Source of the DNA: Echinarachnius parma
Taxonomy: Eukaryota; Echinodermata; Echinoidea; Clypeasteroida; Echinarachniidae
Direction: 5' to 3'
Assembly: GCA_037951105.1 (NCBI GenBank)
Contig: JBAMJV010009342.1
Coordinates: 17,501 to 81,500, forward strand
DNA: 64,000 nt
The position numbers and the translations under genes are program-made. This document shows, one piece after another, positions 10,901-23,539 of the stretch (the first letter of the stretch is position 1; each line of letters starts with the position of its first letter). The notes under the pieces are model-generated. The model did not search any database and was not told the origin of the DNA. It saw only the letters and a list, made by a program, of their open reading frames with translations.

Positions 10901-13110
10901 ATATTTAGAAAATATAAATAAAACATCTAGTTTAAATGTGTTTTTTCAAGCCGTCACACTGCCCGTCTGTAGGAAACTTTTCTCTCCGATCCATGCGGGT
11001 ACATGCCCCACACGGAATACATGCGAGTCAATTGAAGAATCTGTCGTTAGAAAGAGCCGATAACATAATGCAGTGAATGTAAAAGAGGCCTTGAAACGGC
11101 ATATATACCAGTGTAATCACATCGTTGCCAATTTTGCATATTTCTCAGCTCTGCGGAAATGTTTCATTTTGGGCTTGTTTTCATAAATTATTGGTTTTTA
11201 AAAATGAAATACTGTATGATCAGGCTACCAAATATGGCCCGTGCTGTAATATGGCCCCCCTGTTTATCAGCTGATTAAGCGCATTAACAAAGAGAATTTC
11301 GCGCAGTGCTTATCTATTTTCCTTTGTGGTTAAGCGCAATAAGACTCATCGCGCAAGCAAAAACCATCTTCTGCTCGCTCATAGTCAAGTGTGTACAAAT
11401 GAATGGGAATTTTTTTTGCACAGGGGAATAAATGACATCGTTTCAGAATTGGCTCAGATTTGTCACCTTCATACAAATGTTTTGTGGATAAATTAAATCT
11501 TCAGGATTTTAAGAACACTTTGATGGCACTTGCATTGGAAAAAGTATATTATTTTTCAAAGAAAACAGACTTTTTAAAAAGGGGGGCCATATTACGGCAC
11601 CCTCTTTCAATGTGATTTTTTTGCGTAGTGAAATGCAAATCGCCATTACGGGACAATTACGATCGCAGTCGGCAGATAAGGTATGGCATTATATTTCATC
11701 TTCATTTGAAGTTCATTCTTTACGAATTTTGTGATTTTACTTAACTTAGTTTTTCAGATATCGGTTGTTAAAAATTACGGGGGCCATATTCGGACACATA
11801 TTCGGACATCATACTGTATATAAAATAGCTTTATGAATTACGGACACGCATAGTCATAGATGCAACTTTCGCATGAAATCAAACATCAAACATAATTTTT
11901 ATTAAATTTATGCAATGCCAATGAATAAGTGGATTTGATTTTTTAGTACTTTATATCTTATTCTCAAAGTTTAGTTTAAAAATTATGCATATGACGCAAC
12001 CTAGCTGGCATATCATGTCCTAACCTAACCAGGCGCCGTACGTAGTACGGCGCCTGGCATACTGAGGTGTGTATACCGTGATGGTAACACTTGATAGGCT
12101 TTAACGGCAAACACACTTATAAAAAAAATATATATATCATACTTTAAATAACATATCTCGGTTCATACTTACGAATTATGTTATGCATGGACATCAATGA
12201 TCCAAATTGCAAAACGTCTGATGCTCCATTCGTTTGATTTATCCTGAAATTTACTATAAAACTGGCAAGATTACAGAAGTGACGAAAATGGTATCCGAAT
12301 TTGTTCGCTGCAAGCAATATCAGGTAATCAAAAACTTGTCGGCAATGCACCCCCTGTACCCGATCAACCGATCGCCCCGCGCATGCGCTATGCATTGCCG
12401 ACGAGTTTTCGGTCACCTGACATTGCATGCAGCGAACAAAGACGAAGGAAATAATAGTCATCATCATCATCATCATCAATTTGAGCTAAGTTATCATTCT
12501 TTTGCAACAATTTAAATAGCAAGCAAGGTAGGTTGAATGTTTAATTAATGTCTAGAACTAAAAAAATTATTTATAATAGATGGAAAGTTCTTGAAACCAC
12601 CCGTCGGCAAATTTCCTACAAATTTTTTAACGTTTCGTCTTCACAGCGCCGTCCTACGGACGCCGTCCTACGGACGGCGCTGATCACAGTTAATCATGTC
12701 CGAGTTACGTTTGATTTTTTGGAGTTTCATTCAATTCAGTTTCATTCAATTCATTCAATTGAGTATCTTTATCGTCACTTCAAACACACAGACATGCTTT
12801 AACTTTATCAAAATCACATCTCACTCAGTTTCACTTTCAAATGACAAAGACAAGCCACAAGGACAAGGTCTTCAATTTTCAAAGACATGCACAAAATATA
12901 ACGCAATGCCAATGACAATAACAGCAATGTGTGTATTGCCGATTTTCCCTTAGTCCCACATGCATACAATTTTATGAGCAGCTTTCGAACTCGTACAAAA
13001 AAAACATACAAACACCCCCAGACAAACCTCTTAACAGTTTTATTTTTCATTGAAAAGGATACGATAGGTTGCACCATCACCTTCTGGACCTTCTGACCCT
13101 TGTACGCCAT
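7861..13110 (-). CDS. SNRPE: Small nuclear ribonucleoprotein Sm E, whole gene
   Basis: Five coding exons (13110-13063, 10068-10042, 9225-9163, 8778-8700, 7925-7861) join in frame into 93 residues; vertebrate SmE has 92. The protein starts [16 protein letters not shown]. It keeps the Sm1 strands with [13 protein letters not shown] and [14 protein letters not shown], and the Sm2 motif [12 protein letters not shown]. SmE is one of seven Sm proteins that form the ring on U1, U2, U4 and U5 snRNAs in pre-mRNA splicing. All acceptors end in CAG; donors are GTATCC, GTAAGT, GTAAGT and GTGAGG. The C-terminus NVQAAAM differs from the vertebrate SVSN tail. Introns total about 5 kb and are rich in MITEs. 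The promoter was not identified. Confidence 0.97.
8236..8345 (-). mobile_element. Family A MITE fragment, GCAAGTAAA subtype
   Basis: On the minus strand it starts CAGGGCTCGGCTCGACACTA and includes GCTTGCCCGATTGGGC-like sequence. It lies in inverted orientation to the neighbour at 8416-8677, inside SNRPE intron 4. Confidence 0.65.
8416..8677 (+). mobile_element. Family A MITE, GCAAGTAAA subtype
   Basis: CAGGGATCGACACTAGCACT at the left and AGTGTGGAGGCTTG at the right match the ends of the copy at 52266-52523. The right end stops only about 20 bp before SNRPE exon 4. No clear target duplication. Confidence 0.75.
8700..8778 (-). CDS. SNRPE: SNRPE exon 4
   Basis: 79 nt encoding [15 protein letters not shown], then a lysine-rich stretch ending TRKPIG (the last glycine codon is split). 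Donor GTGAGG. This is the end of Sm1 and the loop between Sm1 and Sm2. Confidence 0.97.
9163..9225 (-). CDS. SNRPE: SNRPE exon 3
   Basis: 63 nt, phase 0 at both ends, encoding [20 protein letters not shown] plus I, the core of the Sm1 motif. Acceptor GCGCAG, donor GTAAGT. Confidence 0.97.
9899..10016. repeat. Foldback hairpin next to the SNRPE exon 2 donor
   Basis: Arms share ACCAAACTGTGCCCACG and TTGGCA with their reverse complements, with a 13 nt asymmetric insertion and a short AT loop. On the transcript it starts about 25 nt after the 5' splice site of exon 2. It is probably a small MITE. Confidence 0.85.
10042..10068 (-). CDS. SNRPE: SNRPE exon 2 (27 nt microexon)
   Basis: Encodes NLIFRYLQN, a perfect match to the vertebrate SmE segment as I recall it. 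Acceptor GATTCCAG, donor GTAAGT. Confidence 0.95.
10404..10714 (+). mobile_element. Family A MITE, right end lost
   Basis: Starts CAGGGCTCCACACTCACC and continues through GGCCAGTGAAATTG and the CTTGCCCAATCG segment. The final terminal repeat is missing. It lies inside SNRPE intron 1. Confidence 0.75.
11210..11819. mobile_element. MITE with TACTGTATGAT ends
   Basis: The left end TACTGTATGATCAGGC and the right end CATCATACTGTA are inverted repeats. Further in, AATATGGCCC on the left pairs with GGGCCATATT on the right. It sits in SNRPE intron 1 and has no coding capacity. Confidence 0.7.
12029..12057. repeat. Perfect 13 bp-arm palindrome
   Basis: CCAGGCGCCGTAC, a three-base loop, then the exact reverse complement. 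It is GC-rich in an AT-rich intron. It may be the core of a small foldback element. Confidence 0.9.
12299..12443. mobile_element. Foldback MITE in SNRPE intron 1
   Basis: Left arm TTTGTTCGCTGCA...TCAGGTAATC...CGGCAATGC pairs with right arm GCATTGCCG...GGTCACCTGA...TGCAGCGAACAA. The loop is GC-rich with CGATCAACCGATCG. Confidence 0.75.
13063..13110 (-). CDS. SNRPE: SNRPE exon 1 (coding part)
   Basis: 48 nt encoding [16 protein letters not shown]. An in-frame upstream ATG (13158) would add 16 residues absent from the family, so the start at 13110 is preferred. The donor GTATCC is weak but gives exact continuity with exon 2. Confidence 0.95.
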
Positions 13111-13430
13111 CTTTAATACTTCCAGTTGCTTCCAAAACAAGATTTTCCTCGCTTTCAATCAAGTTACAGATTCACTTCGCCGCGTTTTGGAGTCGTTTGG
13201 CATGGGTCAATAAACAATTCGATGCTGGACACGTCGCCCCACTCAATACCGCTCTCGGTTTCCACTTTTTTTCTTTCCATTTTTTCTAATTATTTCTCTC
13301 GTACTTTTCGTATAAATTTGCGAATATTTGGGGTTTTTGTGCTTCATTTGTGTCTTAATTTCTTTGATACAGATACAAGAAATTATTTTGAGCCAAGTCA
13401 CTTTGTGTGGTACCACGGAAGACACTGCAT
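13111..13430. other. Region upstream of SNRPE
   Basis: Probably contains the SNRPE 5' UTR and promoter. No TATA box or defined motif can be called, and no divergent gene was found. Confidence 0.35.
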
Positions 13431-13432
13431 AT

Positions 13433-13970
13433 CCGCCCCCCCCCCCCCCATATCCCTCGGATAGGATGATAAATGCTGGTTCCGTGTATCTCATCCACGC
13501 AAAAGAATATGTTCTACTTTTTTTTTAAAGAGCAGGTTGTTATATCACACAAAAGTAAAATGTGAATTTCTAAATGAACGTTTAGTATGCAGCCTGAGAA
13601 TAGGGTCAGTCGCTCCCTGACAAAAAAAGACTGGGCTGGGCCTTCGATATGGCACATACCAGGGAAATGGGAATGGTCATCTACTGAACGGGTGATGACA
13701 TTTGTTTTCTTTTCCTTTTTTGCTAGTGTGAGGCAAAAAGCTATGTGCCCCCCGCCCCCCCCCCCCCCCTCATGAAAATTTAAAACCCCTCGAGGCCCCC
13801 CCCCCCCCCCTCCCCCGGGGGGGTGCACTCAAATTATTTTTTGACGCGGGGTGTGCCTACTACAAGTGGTAAAGGGGGGGGGGGGGGTTCAAACCCGCCA
13901 AAATAGTCATTTTTTGGTCAAGGGGGGGGGGGGGTTCAAACCCCACCCCCCCCCCCCCCCCCCCAGGTAC
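13433..13970. repeat. Cluster of poly-C and poly-G tracts
   Basis: Homopolymer C or G runs of 10 to 20 bases recur at about 13436, 13750, 13797, 13876, 13922 and 13945, with short T-rich spacers. The ending CCAGGTACGCCTATGATG resembles the end of a decayed foldback element. Proline/glycine-rich frames here are chance. Confidence 0.75.
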
Positions 13971-15230
13971 GCCTATGATGACTGATACTGATAATGATGA
14001 TAATAGATCTGTACGTCATATGATTGTGCACATATGTTTGTCAATATGGGACTTATTGTAATTATGATGTTTTCCTATATCCCATTTAATAGTATATGGT
14101 AGTATTTATTGAAGAAGAAAAAACTCAATTTAGTGGCGGTATCCCTGACAAGGGGCAACCATGCAACTCTTTTGCGAAAGGGACAGAATGTTTTAGACCA
14201 AAATTGTTTAGTTTAGTGCTACCACAGTAGACGGGCGCAATGGAATGACAGCGAGATATTTCAGGTCGAGCTTTAACCCGGCTTTATAATAAAAACGTGA
14301 CTTCGCTCCGCATCGCATCATGCATGCGCGCATGCTTGCTTGCTGCACACAGAAAAATAATACTGCACACCTATGCTGCACACCGTGGATAAGCGCATCG
14401 AACCGTTACGTCCGTAGAAATCGACACACAACGGACCATCACATCACATCACATCAGGGTACGGAAAAGTAGGATGACTCCTGTAGACTTTCCGGTCTTC
14501 TCTGCCTCAATGTTCCAGATTCTTAGAGATATCCTTAAGGATGGAAATGGGTCAGGATTTTGACCCCCTATCACGGGCTTTTGGAAGGGAAGCCATCAAA
14601 ATTACCCCCCAATATCACGGACCCTAAAAAGTACAACTATCATCCCAGTTGATCATCCTCCGTATCTTTTTTCTCACTTTCCTACACTTGTGATATATAT
14701 TTCTATAATATGTCAATATTCATATTTTCCGGAAAGGGCCTTGCATTTTCCTTTTCAAATGTATTCTTTTAGTCAAACCTGTCTTAGTGGCCACCTTTCA
14801 AGGTTCAAGGTTCATTTTATTTCTTTCTTTCACAACATTTTTACATATAATAATAGAACAAAACAGCATAAGAAAAACAATTTAAGTGCAATATTAAGTC
14901 GATATACAATCCAAATGAAAGAAAGAAATGCTATACCTGTCTAGTATAGCAGTCAACCGCCGCGATAATACTAGTGACATCAAATGTGATCCCCTGAAGA
15001 GAGCAACGTTATAGAAATTGTCTATTAATATAGAGGTCACCTGTCTACAAGGACCACTATACTTGTTTACCTTGGGTGGTCACTTTGCACAGTTTTGACT
15101 ATATAGCCTATTATCTTTCTAGGATTGAATGCTAGGCTCTACACGACTTTCATATTATAATTATAATTACTGTCTATGATTCTATCTCTTTCTATATCTC
15201 TAATTTATATAACTTTCTGAGTTATCTCTC
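13971..15230. other. AT-rich DNA with no supported gene
   Basis: A short CATCA repeat lies at about 14440-14456. The segment around 14780-14830 (AGTGGCCACCTTTCAAGG) and 15035-15090 are unplaced. Nothing else was recognised. Confidence 0.4.
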
Positions 15231-15235
15231 TTTAT

Positions 15236-15650
15236 CCAATCTATCTATCTATCTATGTACTACACAAACAAAACGTTAATAAAAAAAACACTGTATGTTT
15301 GTCTATTTCCTGCACCACACCGACGCAGACCAACTTTTTAAACTATCTATGTACTATCTATCTATATATCTATCTACTATCTATTTATATCTATCTATCT
15401 ATCTATCTATCTACATATAAATCTATATTACTTTCTACCTTTTTCTATTTATATCTATCTGTCTACCAATATAATATAATATCTCTCTATCTATTACTTT
15501 TAGTGTCCCCCAGCAGAACTTTTCCAATTGTATATATCTATCTATTATATTATTTCTTTTGATTTAAATTGTTACCGTCCCCAGGCAGAACTTTTCAAAT
15601 TTGTATATATATCTATCTATACCTATCCGATCTATCTATCTATCTATCTA
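15236..15650. repeat. TCTA/TATC microsatellite region
   Basis: Interrupted (TCTA)n tracts with two spacers containing CAGCAGAACTTTTC and CAGGCAGAACTTTTC, suggesting that about 80 bp was duplicated together with the repeat. Confidence 0.9.
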
Positions 15651-15736
15651 ACATAATTATGGAACTGGAAGTCTGGAACACATTTCACTTCAGACGCAGA
15701 CACAGTGACACACGCATACCTACATACACAGTTGCA

Positions 15737-15775
15737 CATGCACACGCACACGCACACGCACACGCACACGCACAG

Positions 15776-15810
<35 letters not shown>
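15737..15810. repeat. CACACG/CA microsatellite
   Basis: (CACACG)n passing into a pure (CA)n tract. Confidence 0.95.
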
Positions 15811-15813
<3 letters not shown>

Positions 15814-15818
15814 AGTCT

Positions 15819-16243
15819 ATTAAAGGGATCTAGTAACTTTGTTGACAGGCAAAAAGTGACGAATGTTGATAAAAATGTATATCCATTTAACTTTTATGGA
15901 TATTATATGGCCAAGTAATGAGCGAAAATGTAAAGTGCCAACTGATTGCACTGACTTTGTACAGTTATAGCTCTCCAGTGGATAATTAAAAATGCAAACA
16001 CTTCAATCGTAAATATATTTTTAACGAGAGGGAAGTTTGAAAAAAAATGAAACCTATTCAATGCTTCTATTGGTAAAACGAAATCAACAAGGTATGAGAG
16101 CACCACTAATTTAGTGGTGCTCTCGCCTTTAAAGAGATCTAGTATGAAATTGTCCAAATCCACAAATTTTACTCAGAACTTTAAAAGTTCTTAGTAAAAT
16201 TTGTGGATTTGGACAATTTTATACTAGATCCCTTTAAAGGCGT
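15819..16243. mobile_element. MITE family G with an extra hairpin end
   Basis: Starts TTAAAGGGATCTAGTAAC. Its right end is present twice in opposite orientation (about 16127-16170 and 16200-16243), making a terminal hairpin with AAATTGTCCAAATCCACAAA on one arm. Confidence 0.7.
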
Positions 16244-16291
16244 TTCCCCACTACCTTGGAGAGCACTCCTTCCAAGCAGCTCTAATACAGA

Positions 16292-16683
16292 TGTGACCGG
16301 CTACATCAAAACCAACCATTTGTTGACGATAATCAAATTTGAGATTTATATACCATTTTTTAAAGGGTCATTCATCAGCTTTAAATCAATACCTATTTCA
16401 ATTATTTTGAATTATACTTGGCAGAGATATGATTATTTTCATATCTCATAATGCGTAAAGTTGAAACTGAGAAATCAGCGTTTCAAATATGACAATCATT
16501 ATAAAAAAAACATGCAGAAATAACTTTGCATTGGATTAATATTTCAAGTTGATTTATTTTGCATTATACAGAACAAAATGTTATCTTGCCAGTTATGTCA
16601 AAATGTTCATTTTGGCCCTGGGACAAATTTTCAACATTGGAAGCCCATAACTACAAGTGGTTGGTTTTGCTATAGCCGGTCAC
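16292..16683. mobile_element. MITE family B, long variant
   Basis: Ends TGTGACCGGCTACATCAAAA and TTTTGCTATAGCCGGTCACA. At about 392 bp it is larger than the other copies (237-266 bp). The interior shares the theme of AT-rich pairing arms. Confidence 0.75.
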
Positions 16684-16709
16684 AGATTTGACTGCACACC
16701 AACATTAAT

Positions 16710-16945
16710 CAGGGGCGGATCTAGCTTTTTGCTAGGGGGGGGGGGGGGGGGGGGTTGACCCAATGACGATGCGGAGCATCGTCCATGAGCCGCGAAGCTG
16801 CACATTTTTTTTGCTATTTTGAACCCCCGTAAGTGATTTTTTTTTTTCACTTTTTTTTCACTTTTTTCACTGATACATTTTCACTTGGCAGCCCAAGGGG
16901 GGGTGGGGGGTTAAACCCCCTAAACCCCCCCTGGATCCGCCACTG
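16710..16945. mobile_element. MITE with CAGGGGCGGATC ends
   Basis: Left end CAGGGGCGGATCTAG opposes right end CTGGATCCGCCACTG. TTAAT on both sides could be the target duplication. The interior has a poly-G run and CACTTTTTT repeats. GGCGGATC-ended elements of this kind are widespread in animal genomes. Confidence 0.8.
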
Positions 16946-19900
16946 TTAATGACAAAGAATGACAAGGAGACAGAAGTCAGGATTCATGGCAAACTTTTAT
17001 TACTCTCCAGATAAAGGGCAAAATAGACATCACACAAACAAACTTTGCAATGAAATTTCCACGATAGAAAACCTGCGTTATAAGCACATCAAACTAACTT
17101 TCATTGATTTCTTACCTGGATTCATGATTTCTTTAAGCTAACACTTTAATGCTGGCGACATTGCAACTCTTTTGAATTTAGCCAGAATTTTCAACAGTTC
17201 GGTAAAATTTGACCCTGGGTTGAATTGCATAATGTCACACAATTCTTGTTCAATTGATTGATCCATGGACTGAAATAACCTTGGTTTAACATTGAGTTTG
17301 TTAATGAGTTACCATTATTGGTACGTTTAAATTTAGTCCACAGACAAAATAACAACATAAAATGCTGTGATTCAATAAACCAGGGTAAAATACAAATGAC
17401 CCTGCATTGTTCATAATTCACCCATTTTGTGTATAGTATTGCAAATAATTGGGCACAATTATTCACTGTAAGAGTTGATTATACACGTTGAGGCACTTGT
17501 TCATTCATTACAGTTTGGGCACAATTATGGTAGTACTGCAATACATCATAACCACTTCATTGACAATGTTTGTTACACTTAATACTCACTGCAATAATTA
17601 ATTGTTCTTCATTGCGACGATTGATTTCTGATTGCAACTCGTACACAAATGCTGGCTTAGACCCCCATATCATACATCAATATTGTAGTTTTATGCAAGC
17701 ACAATTGAACACGATCACTAATTGATGGGCGAATCAATTCAGCTATATATTCAGTGATAATTTAATTATGTGATAATAGAGCGAGTAGATGTTCCATAGA
17801 ACAAAATTGGTGCTTTCTTATGTCAAAGGATAGCTATATCATCGTCTATTATAGCTAGAAATGAGATTTTTTAAAAGGCCACAAAATATTGATTGAATGA
17901 AAGGCAAGGCTGTATATGATTAAAGGCAATGACAGTACGCGTGAAGAAAAGAAAGATGTTATCATCAAATAAAATACACTTATCAAGTAATTAAGTCAAT
18001 CGCACATTCACATAAAGGTAGACATTACAATAGTTTACAAGTTTATATTCACTCACACAGGTCTTAAACCAAATTAAAACTACAACAATAACATGTCTGG
18101 CTTTGTCATATTAACGTTAATAATCTACAATATATGAACACACTCGTAGGCAATAACACATCAAGAGAAAATATTAGTAGTTATGAAACACACAGCACGC
18201 AATTGTCCGCTCACTTGTATTTTTTGGTTGTTGTTTCATGCAAATAAGCACAATATAAGCACATAAATTGTTTGAAATATTAAGATAAATTGACTATTGC
18301 CTCGTGAAAGGCACGATGAAATACCAACACATCCATATTAAGATGAAACTGAACACATTTTTCCACTTCAATTCGGTTACAGAATAATACAAATTGTTTT
18401 TACTCCCTAAACTGCAAGACTTTGAAACACTCCATTAGTGATTTTCTAACACATTCAATGGTTATTTTTTCTTCAACTTCAAGGACAAGCGAAATTAAGA
18501 TCCAATCAAACTGAATTTACAATCTAAAAAAACTGTCATTTTTTTTGTAACATCATATTTTTTTCTTCATGCGGACAAAGAAACAAGTATATTGAAGCAG
18601 GAATTAATTTCTCTTGAATGCAAAATACTTTATTGCGATATGAAAATAAAAATGTTAAAAAGCCTTCTGTTGTATCAAGAGTCCGGCAGAAAACCAGGAA
18701 GAATAAATATTATTGGCAATAATTTAATTGGGACTAAATATTCATTACAAAATGCAAGTATAGGGAGTATTCTTTGTTTTAGTGTATACATTTTGTAGAT
18801 AGCTGTAATGAAATATTGGAAAGGAAATGACGCACCAATCAGTTGAATGATGTGGCAAACTGAATTCATATTTTGTCAGAAATTATCAAACTTCTTCCAA
18901 CATATACGATCTTTTACTTTTGTCACGTCAATGTATTGCAACTTCATGTAGATATAGTTTTCGCTATAACAGTAGAAGTGAAATCATAAAGACAGTTTAG
19001 AAGAATTAAGGTTCTACTTATTATTTTCTCCAACATTTTACACTGACAGTCAGCTGTTCCTAATCTTAACAAAAGCCGCAAGGACATTATTTAACAAAAT
19101 TTACTTTCCTGGTGGACAATTTCGACTACTGCCAACCAAGAATTTTGCTCAGATTCAATCTTTATATTATACGGGGTCATCAAATTTTGGCAGCGTCACT
19201 GAGAAGTCAATTAGAAAAAAGGAAGTTAAAAGACAAAGCTAACCGTCAAACATGAGCAGAGAAGTGCAGAGATGTTATTCTGTTCTTACGCTGCAATCAA
19301 GTTTGCCTTACACCACGCAGAGTTAGCCACAGGGGGGCGCAGACTATCGGTGAAAAATGTCGGTAGAAAAGAGGAAGGAACTCTTAATCTATTTTTGGAG
19401 CTAAAAATAAGGTTTTGTGCTTAGATGATAGGGTGTTTGGTTGCATATTCAAACTTTATATCATTAGCAAAAATTGACTACACTTAAATGTTTCTTATGT
19501 TGCCTTCTAAAGAGTTTACCCATGAAGATTTATAAAGAAATGTGACCTTACACATTACGGAAGCCTAACATTGCTGGTCCTGAAAGCAGAACATTATGAA
19601 AGCATTGTATCATCGATTCTGAAAGTAGCCATGAAAGCCATGTATTGACATCAACATCGATATTTATCTAAAATAAAATAACAAATTTGTTGGAAAATTC
19701 ATATGCTATTTTGTTTTATCTGGACACAAAGGCACGCTATGTATTTTGACTCACACACAAAGTTTAACTTCTATGGAACTCCTTACTATAGTCATGCAAC
19801 ATTAAGGTATTTACAGGAAAACAACGTCGAAACCCCAACTCTAAAACACTATAAACCAAACGAACTGACGAGAAGAACATTAACTATATACAGAAAAATA

Positions 19901-21030
19901 AATAAAAATGTCTCATTGCTGTTGTGATTATGATAAAATCAATAAATAAAACACCAATATTATTTGATGAACATTACGTAAAAGGATGTCGCTTATAATA
20001 GGCTATACACATCAACAACTTGAAATGACTTATTAATTATTACAGAAACTTGACACTGGATTACATGTTTATTGCTACATTTGTATTAAATATAAACAAT
20101 TTTTCATTTATAACATGAACAGGTAACATATACGTAATGCAAAAAAAATGTTAATCTGTTGATGCGCACACCAATCAAATTTGTATTTCTTTTTTTTAAA
20201 AAGCCCATATGCCCTTTAATGACTGCATGCAGTGTATGGGGTTTAAATTTATTTTTGCCTCTTTGCACAATAACTGAAATGGATACACATGAGTACTATA
20301 TTAGATTGAACGTTGATCATAGTTATGGAAAATGGTGATAGGAAGAAATAAAACAATTAAGACTAGCTTACACTAATTATCATGCTCAATGCAGGGTTAA
20401 TAATGCATGGATGATTAAAAATGTAAATTATTGCTATCATTGTTAGTATTGTTTACGATGATAATAATGCTGCAACCGTGTGGAATGAGATGAAATAAAG
20501 GATAGAAAGGCATATTTCATGACCGACATAATAATAGTATAGTATAGAATTGAAACAACGCTGAAAACAAAGCACTGCACAGATGCCAACAGCACTATTT
20601 TAAATATTGAATCACGATCTGCAAAAATATGATCTTTTCCCCTTTATCTATGACTATCATATCTGTATCTAAATGTAGCAGTGGGTTCTTTTGAACTAAT
20701 TTCTTGCAAGATGTGCATGTTTGCCTTTAGTTTATTAATTTTAGCAATCACCTCAGGACAGTAAAAAGAGGAACATGGTTGAGATTGCCCCCATACCTTA
20801 ACACAGGGGATAACAAGGCCCTGCACTATCAAAGATTAATAATTAATCATACAATGATTTAATTCATCATATGATCAATCAACTGACCGTATGATCAATC
20901 ATCAATTTTATGATACAGGGCCCAGGAGTAGCTAGTATTGCTTTAATAATCGGGGACTGTCAAAACAGTACACGGTTCATCACCATACATTTTGACAAGA
21001 AAATGTATCTGACATAAGGGACAATTGAAA
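16946..21030. other. AT-rich low-repeat region
   Basis: Four kilobases with no SINE, MITE or coding exon that I could support. Open frames of 60-90 codons are AT-rich, lack domains, and look like chance. Confidence 0.45.
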
Positions 21031-21239
21031 GTCATGGTGTCACCAAGTTATAGAGGGCGCTTTTCTAAAAAATTCAGAGGGCTGCACCCGACTGGATACA
21101 GACATGGTACTGCCTAATAAGTTTCTTGGAAAGGCGCCCTCTGGCTTCGACAACGTGGTTCCTTTAAGATTAGCCATGCATCCTGAAATTATCGGTTTCC
21201 TGAACGGGTTGCTCCATTCAGACAAGGCTTCTGAAGACA

Positions 21240-21845
21240 TAGTAAGAGACTCTTTGATCGTCATGACAACTGCAAGGACTAAGATGCTATGGTTTTCTAG
21301 GATTTTGGTCTACAGCCAAATGGTCTATTCTCCTTTCAGTCTAATCCCATTTTTGTCTACAACCAGTTTGTCTACTACCAATTTGTCTAAAAACCAGTTG
21401 GTCTAACCCCATTTGTCTCCACATATTTCTTCTATGGTCCATGTGGTCTCTGTATCATTTCATCTAATCATCATCCCTCTGTCTAATCCCATTTTTGTCT
21501 AAAGACCAGTTGGTCTAAACCTGTTTGTCTACACCCATTTCTTCTATGACCCATGTGGTCCAAGTAAAATGTTATCTTATCATCATTCCGCCTCATCCCA
21601 TGGGTATATGTCATCTTTTCCCAATTACTTCCCGAATCGAGAACACTAATTCCGCTCTCTTAGCATTCTTGATTCAGGCAGCGAACAGGTGAGATGATGC
21701 AACTCATACCCAACATTTTAACCCAATTTCTAGAGGAACCCTGTAGGTCCTGCTTCAACTGTATGGGGTTTGCAAAATCTAGTAGGGAACAGGATGCTAT
21801 CAAGTCGTAGTCCACGTAGTTGTCATGACAATCAAAGAGTCCCTA
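21240..21845. repeat. Inverted repeat enclosing TTGTCTA motif repeats
   Basis: ACTCTTTGATCGTCATGACA at 21251 pairs with TGTCATGACAATCAAAGAGT near 21822, and GATGCTAT pairs in addition. Between them, TTTGTCTA/TTGGTCTA occurs many times at about 20 bp spacing (21306-21560). It may be one decayed element. Confidence 0.6.
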
Positions 21846-21849
21846 TTAT

Positions 21850-23538
21850 CAGTATATTTCACTCAAATATTTGACTTCAAAAAATATATATAACACACTC
21901 GCTATGCATCTACTACATATCTCACATCATTACATATCTATGTTAAGATTATTATACAAAAAATTAATAAAACACTATCTGTGGTAAGTAGTCTATACCG
22001 AAGATATCCTATTTAGAAAATTTTAGATTAACGCTTGAAATTCTAGGGATCTAAACATCACTATTTTTATATGGAAAGAAAAATAATGTGCTAGCATGCT
22101 GTGAAAAAAATAATTGAAATTATATGAAATTATTTTCTGAAAAGAAACAAAAAATCCTATTTGTTCACCTTCTGGTAATGCTATGCAAGGATAAACAACT
22201 TCAAGAACAAATTTCAAGGCATAATTGTTTATTAAGACGCACAAACATTATGATGGAAAAGAGTTAATATTGTATTCTTTAAAATAGTATGTAAAAAGAA
22301 ATATTGACATGCTGTAGGTAATGTTTTTCATGAAGTGGGGAGCAGGAAAAGTGACTACCGGTGCTCGCACAGAGTTTGTTTCAAAACCAAAGTCATAGGT
22401 ACATATTAGCTGAACGATTGTCTTGCACAGGGATGGTTTTAGTGGATGGATGGACGGGTTAATGTAGACATTGAAGTAGGTCGTTGATCTTGAAAGCAAA
22501 TCAATCTATGCACAATGCATCAAGTATATATAGAGGGCCCCATGTGCTAAAGATCACGACCTCCCTCCAGTCTCGATGCATTCAAATATCAATGAGCTAT
22601 GGCATGTAATACTATAGCAACACGTTTTGATCAGACGGCAGCACTGCATCATGTTATATGGGAATATGCCCTTCATTAAATATGCCCTTGCCATACGTGT
22701 ACTCATGGACAATTCTGTGCTGAACTGAGTTTTCCTTCCATCAAAAACTAATTCTGAGACACCTATACCATTCCAGAATAAAATGCAATATGTGCAAAGT
22801 GCAAAACTAACATTACGCTAAATCCTGACAACAAAGTGTTAAAATATTTCCTTACAAATTCCTGGAAAATGTAGATATTTATGAAAAAAAATCTAATAAA
22901 GTCTGGAAATATGTACCTTTTCCTAGCATTCGAGAATCACAGATATCTTATATATACATGATAGTGAAATTATAATGTAGATCTCATTATGACAGCATAG
23001 TCAACAATTTCATACTTTTTTTTTTTTTACTCACTTTAAATATCTCACATTTTCTGAACCACACAAAACACTGTCTGCAATTAAAACACCTTCCTTAAAA
23101 TATTGAATGACAGTTTGAGTTAGTTTGATTTAAAACAAATTACACTTCTGCTTCACTATGTTGTAATCAATTCAAACAAAAAATCTGATTGTTAAAAAGT
23201 AAATGTACACTATCACTTCAGTACCACTAAAGTAAAAACAAGGAAACTGTATATTTATTTTGCAACTGACATATTTTTCATATTTTTTTCATCATATTTT
23301 TCTTAAACGAGTTGCACCATTGTTTTCTCCCTCCAAACGTGTTATATTTGGCTTATTTTTCGTCATAAACTCACTTGTAAATGACAAACCTAAATATATA
23401 GACTAATGTCACGCATAAAGGAAACCAAACTGATTTAGTTGGTTTCTATTCTATGACATTCAGCTACAGTTCTTATATTATCTAGAAGCAGTAGGCAGTT
23501 AGACCACAGTGAATTATTTACTTCTTGAATAATATTTT
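21850..23538. other. AT-rich region, nothing recognised
   Basis: No supported gene or repeat. Probably intergenic, or distal 3' flank of the minus-strand gene ending at 25231. Confidence 0.4.
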
Positions 23539-23539
23539 T

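Noticed and set aside
13063-13158. SNRPE start at the upstream ATG (13158)
   Set aside because: The extra 16 residues are absent from the SmE family, and the start at 13110 matches the known N-terminus.
21104-21406. 100-codon plus-strand frame starting MVLPNKFLGKAP
   Set aside because: It overlaps an inverted repeat and the TTGTCTA motif array, and has no domain or splice support.
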